Shown here piece after piece: positions 62,023-64,000 of a stretch of DNA of 64,000 nucleotides. A program made the position numbers and the translations under genes. The stretch covers positions 50,561 to 114,560 of the forward strand of contig JANQRB010000045.1 of assembly GCA_028284775.1 (NCBI GenBank). The letters are read 5' to 3'. Source of the stretch: Candidatus Kapaibacterium sp. (GTDB taxonomy: Bacteria; Bacteroidota; Ignavibacteria; Kapaibacteriales; UBA7675). The number at the start of each line of letters is the position of its first letter. Position 1 is the first letter of the stretch. The notes beneath the pieces are model-generated. The model did no database searches and had not been told where the DNA came from. It saw only the letters and a list, made by a program, of their open reading frames with translations.

Positions 62023-62584
62023 ACTGAATAATGCGGTCACCCAGGTGTTTAATCAATCTTAGACCCGTTCAACAGCAATGGCTAATTGTATCAGTGGAGA
62101 TCCAGAGATGTCAGGGCCGGCGACAAGACGGCCATTAAAATCGCGTGGATTACTAACTCTGCGCCTTCCGGCGGATTGCCGAAGCAGTCGATTCTCATTT
62201 GCCCGCAGGCCGGCATCTTTCCGGATTTCTTTAAAGCCGACGAGCAGCAAACGAAAGCCTTCATCCCTGGTTTACTTAGGAAATGCCGGTAGAAGGGGAA
62301 TGATCAAGGTTCCAAGCTGACAAGAAGCACCCAGGTCAAGACAGACGGCGATATTCTGATGCTGTTTACTTTGCTCAATTCAAAACAATGAACCGACGGC
62401 AGCTTGCCGAGAAAGCATGATAAATTGTCTGATGTCGTCCAAGTGAAACAGGCGAAGGTGCTTCGTCTTTCGAGTGATGAGGAGATGACAATGGTCGGCC
62501 CGAAACGGGGCATCAGGGTGGGCGAATTGTGTAGTACCGTCGGCGCCGATTTTAACATTAACTATCTACCGCGTGTCCTAAAAA
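62023..62584 (+). other. region with pieces of possible decayed gene
   Basis: Three plus-strand stretches in different frames read like ordinary protein: one ending at 62292 (containing GDKTAIKIAWITNSAPSGG), one near 62310-62390 (containing VKTDGDILMLFTLLNS), and one from 62404 to 62592 (containing KLSDVVQVKQAKVLRL). None has a clear start and no family is recognised. It may be a frameshifted gene about 0.5 kb long or chance. Confidence 0.25.
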
Positions 62585-63166
62585 TCAGATAAAACTGACT
62601 TCCTGTTCCAGTGCCTTGGCCAACAGACGCATGAAGCGACGGCGCGGTATCTCGACGGCACCCAGGCTGGCCATATGCGGGTTAATGTACTGCGAGTCGA
62701 GCAGGCTGAAACCGCGATCCTTCATTCGCTCGGCCAGAAATACGAATGCTACCTTCGAGGCATCCGTCATGCGGGAGAACATTGACTCACCGAAAAATGC
62801 GCCGCCGAGGGCGATGCCGTATAAGCCGCCGACCAGCCGTCCCTCGTGCCAGCTCTCTACCGAATGGGCAAAGCCAACGCGATGCAGCGCGGTGTAAACA
62901 TCGATTATATCTTCGGATATCCACGTTGACTCGCGTTCTGCGCAGCCGCGCATTACCTGCTCGAAGGCCGTGTCGAAGCGAATGAGAAAGATGTCCTTGT
63001 TAATACTGCGCCGCAAGGAACGCGATACTTTAACATTGTCGAGCGGCACGATGGCGCGCGGGTCGGGGGCATGCCAGTAAAGGCTGCCGCACTCTTCGTC
63101 GGCCATAGGGAAGTAGCCGTTTTCATAGGCCCACAAAACCAGATCCGGCGTGAAAGCTTCAGTCAT
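62585..63166 (-). CDS. aat: leucyl/phenylalanyl-tRNA--protein transferase
   Basis: 193 residues. Adds Leu or Phe to proteins with basic N-termini for N-end-rule degradation by ClpAP/ClpS. Landmarks: AYENGYFPMADE, LYWHAPDPRAIVPL, WISEDIIDVYTALHRVGFAH, ESWHEGRLVGGLYGIALGG and FGESMFSR. The true start is ATG 63166, where MTEAFTPDLVLWAYENG begins; upstream frame to 63319 is chance. It overlaps the end of trmB by 8 bases, indicating coupling. Confidence 0.95.
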   Translation of the reverse strand: MTEAFTPDLVLWAYENGYFPMADEECGSLYWHAPDPRAIVPLDNVKVSRSLRRSINKDIFLIRFDTAFEQVMRGCAERESTWISEDIIDVYTALHRVGFAHSVESWHEGRLVGGLYGIALGGAFFGESMFSRMTDASKVAFVFLAERMKDRGFSLLDSQYINPHMASLGAVEIPRRRFMRLLAKALEQEVSFI

Positions 63167-63860
63167 TGCGCTCAATCGATGCTTGTTGGCGTTTAGGGCA
63201 CACGAGGCGAACATAGGATTGCTTGCGACTCTGGCAAAACAACTCCTGGTTGCTACGGAAAGGAAACTCCCAATCGCCATCATGGCGGATATAGCGGTAA
63301 TCAAAGGCAGGGTGCGCATCCAGAATACAGCGCTGATAGTCGTCCACTTCCGGAACGTCAGTCATGAGGTAAAGAGCACCGTCATCCCGCAGCACGCGAG
63401 CGCACTCGTCCAGAAAAGCAGCATTGAAAGCGCGCCGTTTTTGATGTTTGAGTTTGTACCAGGGATCGGGAAAGAAGTAAAATATCTTGCTCAACGAGGC
63501 AGATTGCAGAAAAGGCAGGCCGTTGGCGACGCTATACCACAGTACCGCTGCATTGGGCAGCTTTTCGGAAGTAATAACATTTTCCACCCATTCAACCGCG
63601 CCGCGCCGCAGTTCCACGCCAAGCAGGTTGTCTTCGGGCACGGACTGGGAGTAGTCCATCAAAAATTGACCGAGGCCGCAGCCGATGTCAAGCATGGCAG
63701 GCGGCTCGCCGTTGGCAAACAGCCGACGCCAATCGATTTCGCGCCGCAGTGGCGGGTAGTAGGCTGCTTCGTACTTCATTTGCTCGCGCGGCAGATAGAA
63801 GTTCGGATTCGTATGATGCCGGATGCGCGGCAGCGGATATTTTGAATAATCAATCGGCAT
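63159..63860 (-). CDS. trmB: tRNA (guanine-N7)-methyltransferase
   Basis: 233 residues. Methylates G46 of tRNAs. SAM motif MLDIGCGLGQFLMDYSQ, then LLGVELRRGAVEW, and the conserved IFYFFPDPWYKLKHQKRR loop with substrate-contact residues, and LYLMTDVPEVDDY. Start MPIDYSKYPLPR at ATG 63860. It precedes aat, overlapping by 8 bases. Confidence 0.95.
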   Translation of the reverse strand: MPIDYSKYPLPRIRHHTNPNFYLPREQMKYEAAYYPPLRREIDWRRLFANGEPPAMLDIGCGLGQFLMDYSQSVPEDNLLGVELRRGAVEWVENVITSEKLPNAAVLWYSVANGLPFLQSASLSKIFYFFPDPWYKLKHQKRRAFNAAFLDECARVLRDDGALYLMTDVPEVDDYQRCILDAHPAFDYRYIRHDGDWEFPFRSNQELFCQSRKQSYVRLVCPKRQQASIERND

Positions 63861-64000
63861 GTGTACACTGATGTTGATATGTTGCCGGCCCTGTGAGCAA
63901 TACTAGGGCGTGTTCACACTATAGCTTCGTCAATTCCACAATTAGTGCGAAATAAATGAAGCCGGAATAAATACAATCGAGTTTTTCGAATCGAGAGAAT

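Noticed and set aside
1..64000. tRNA, rRNA, CRISPR array, insertion sequence or prophage
   Set aside because: No cloverleaf with TTCGANT arm, no spaced direct repeats, no transposase, integrase or phage structural genes were recognised anywhere in the window.

Overview
The window looks like a stretch of chromosome from a Gram-negative bacterium of the FCB group, in Bacteroidota in the broad sense. The evidence is three secreted proteins with C-terminal type IX secretion (T9SS) sorting-like domains, several lipoproteins with clear lipoboxes, OmpA/PD40 envelope proteins, very large GAF proteins and an HD plus Pycsar-effector-like membrane protein. Composition is moderately GC-rich, so a deep-branching lineage (Ignavibacteria/Kapabacteria-like or Rhodothermia-like) is possible; I cannot place it further without a search. 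I recognised no rRNA, tRNA, CRISPR array, phage or insertion sequence.

Layout. 0.1-2.8 kb (minus): a methionine-salvage-type operon, mtnA, a class II aldolase and a DUF2520 Rossmann protein. 3.1-5.0 kb (plus): an arsenosugar-type ArsM methyltransferase coupled to a T9SS-tailed esterase, closed by a bidirectional terminator shared with cysS (minus, 5.2-6.6 kb). 7.4-12.8 kb (plus): the stress/sporulation-type trio prkA, yeaH-like DUF444 and spoVR, with a long structured gap after prkA. 12.9-22.3 kb (minus): a broken alpha/beta-hydrolase, an intact hydrolase, an M28 peptidase, an OmpA lipoprotein, DinB/GNAT/DinB, ClpP, an AraC regulator, a barrel-like protein with a DUF3179 lipoprotein, and a frameshifted macro-domain gene. 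22.5-30.6 kb: a HAD-like/menorin-like two-domain protein (plus), then comB, endonuclease V, a TerB-like small protein, a membrane protein, a subclass B1 metallo-beta-lactamase and a 955-residue FG-GAP protein with a T9SS tail (minus).

31.0-31.2 kb holds a candidate free-standing structured RNA with its own terminator, followed by a PA0069-type radical SAM gene. 32.9-36.8 kb (plus): an ECF sigma factor, an unusual transmembrane anti-sigma-like protein whose C-terminal part looks like an outer-membrane beta-barrel, and a secreted DUF7619-type/T9SS protein. 37-45 kb: a sugar transferase, a ribokinase, two tandem ~825-residue GAF paralogues and an EamA transporter. 45.1-54.2 kb is one long minus-strand run. 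Read in transcription order it is HD/Pycsar-like protein, sixA, ppk1, a lipoprotein, a second ECF sigma factor, a second anti-sigma/barrel protein, and three tandem lipoproteins of one new family.

54.4-63.9 kb: a CRD/OmpA-like secreted protein, a TlpA-like lipoprotein, PBP1A, a PorE-like PD40-CRD-OmpA lipoprotein, a small barrel-like protein, a stretch of possible gene decay, then aat and trmB.

The most interesting feature is the sigma/anti-sigma/barrel arrangement, present twice with the same order but different downstream envelope cargo. I infer a single-protein trans-envelope sensor controlling surface lipoproteins and secreted proteins. Two gene remnants (12.9-13.6 kb and 21.8-22.3 kb) show either real decay or assembly indels.
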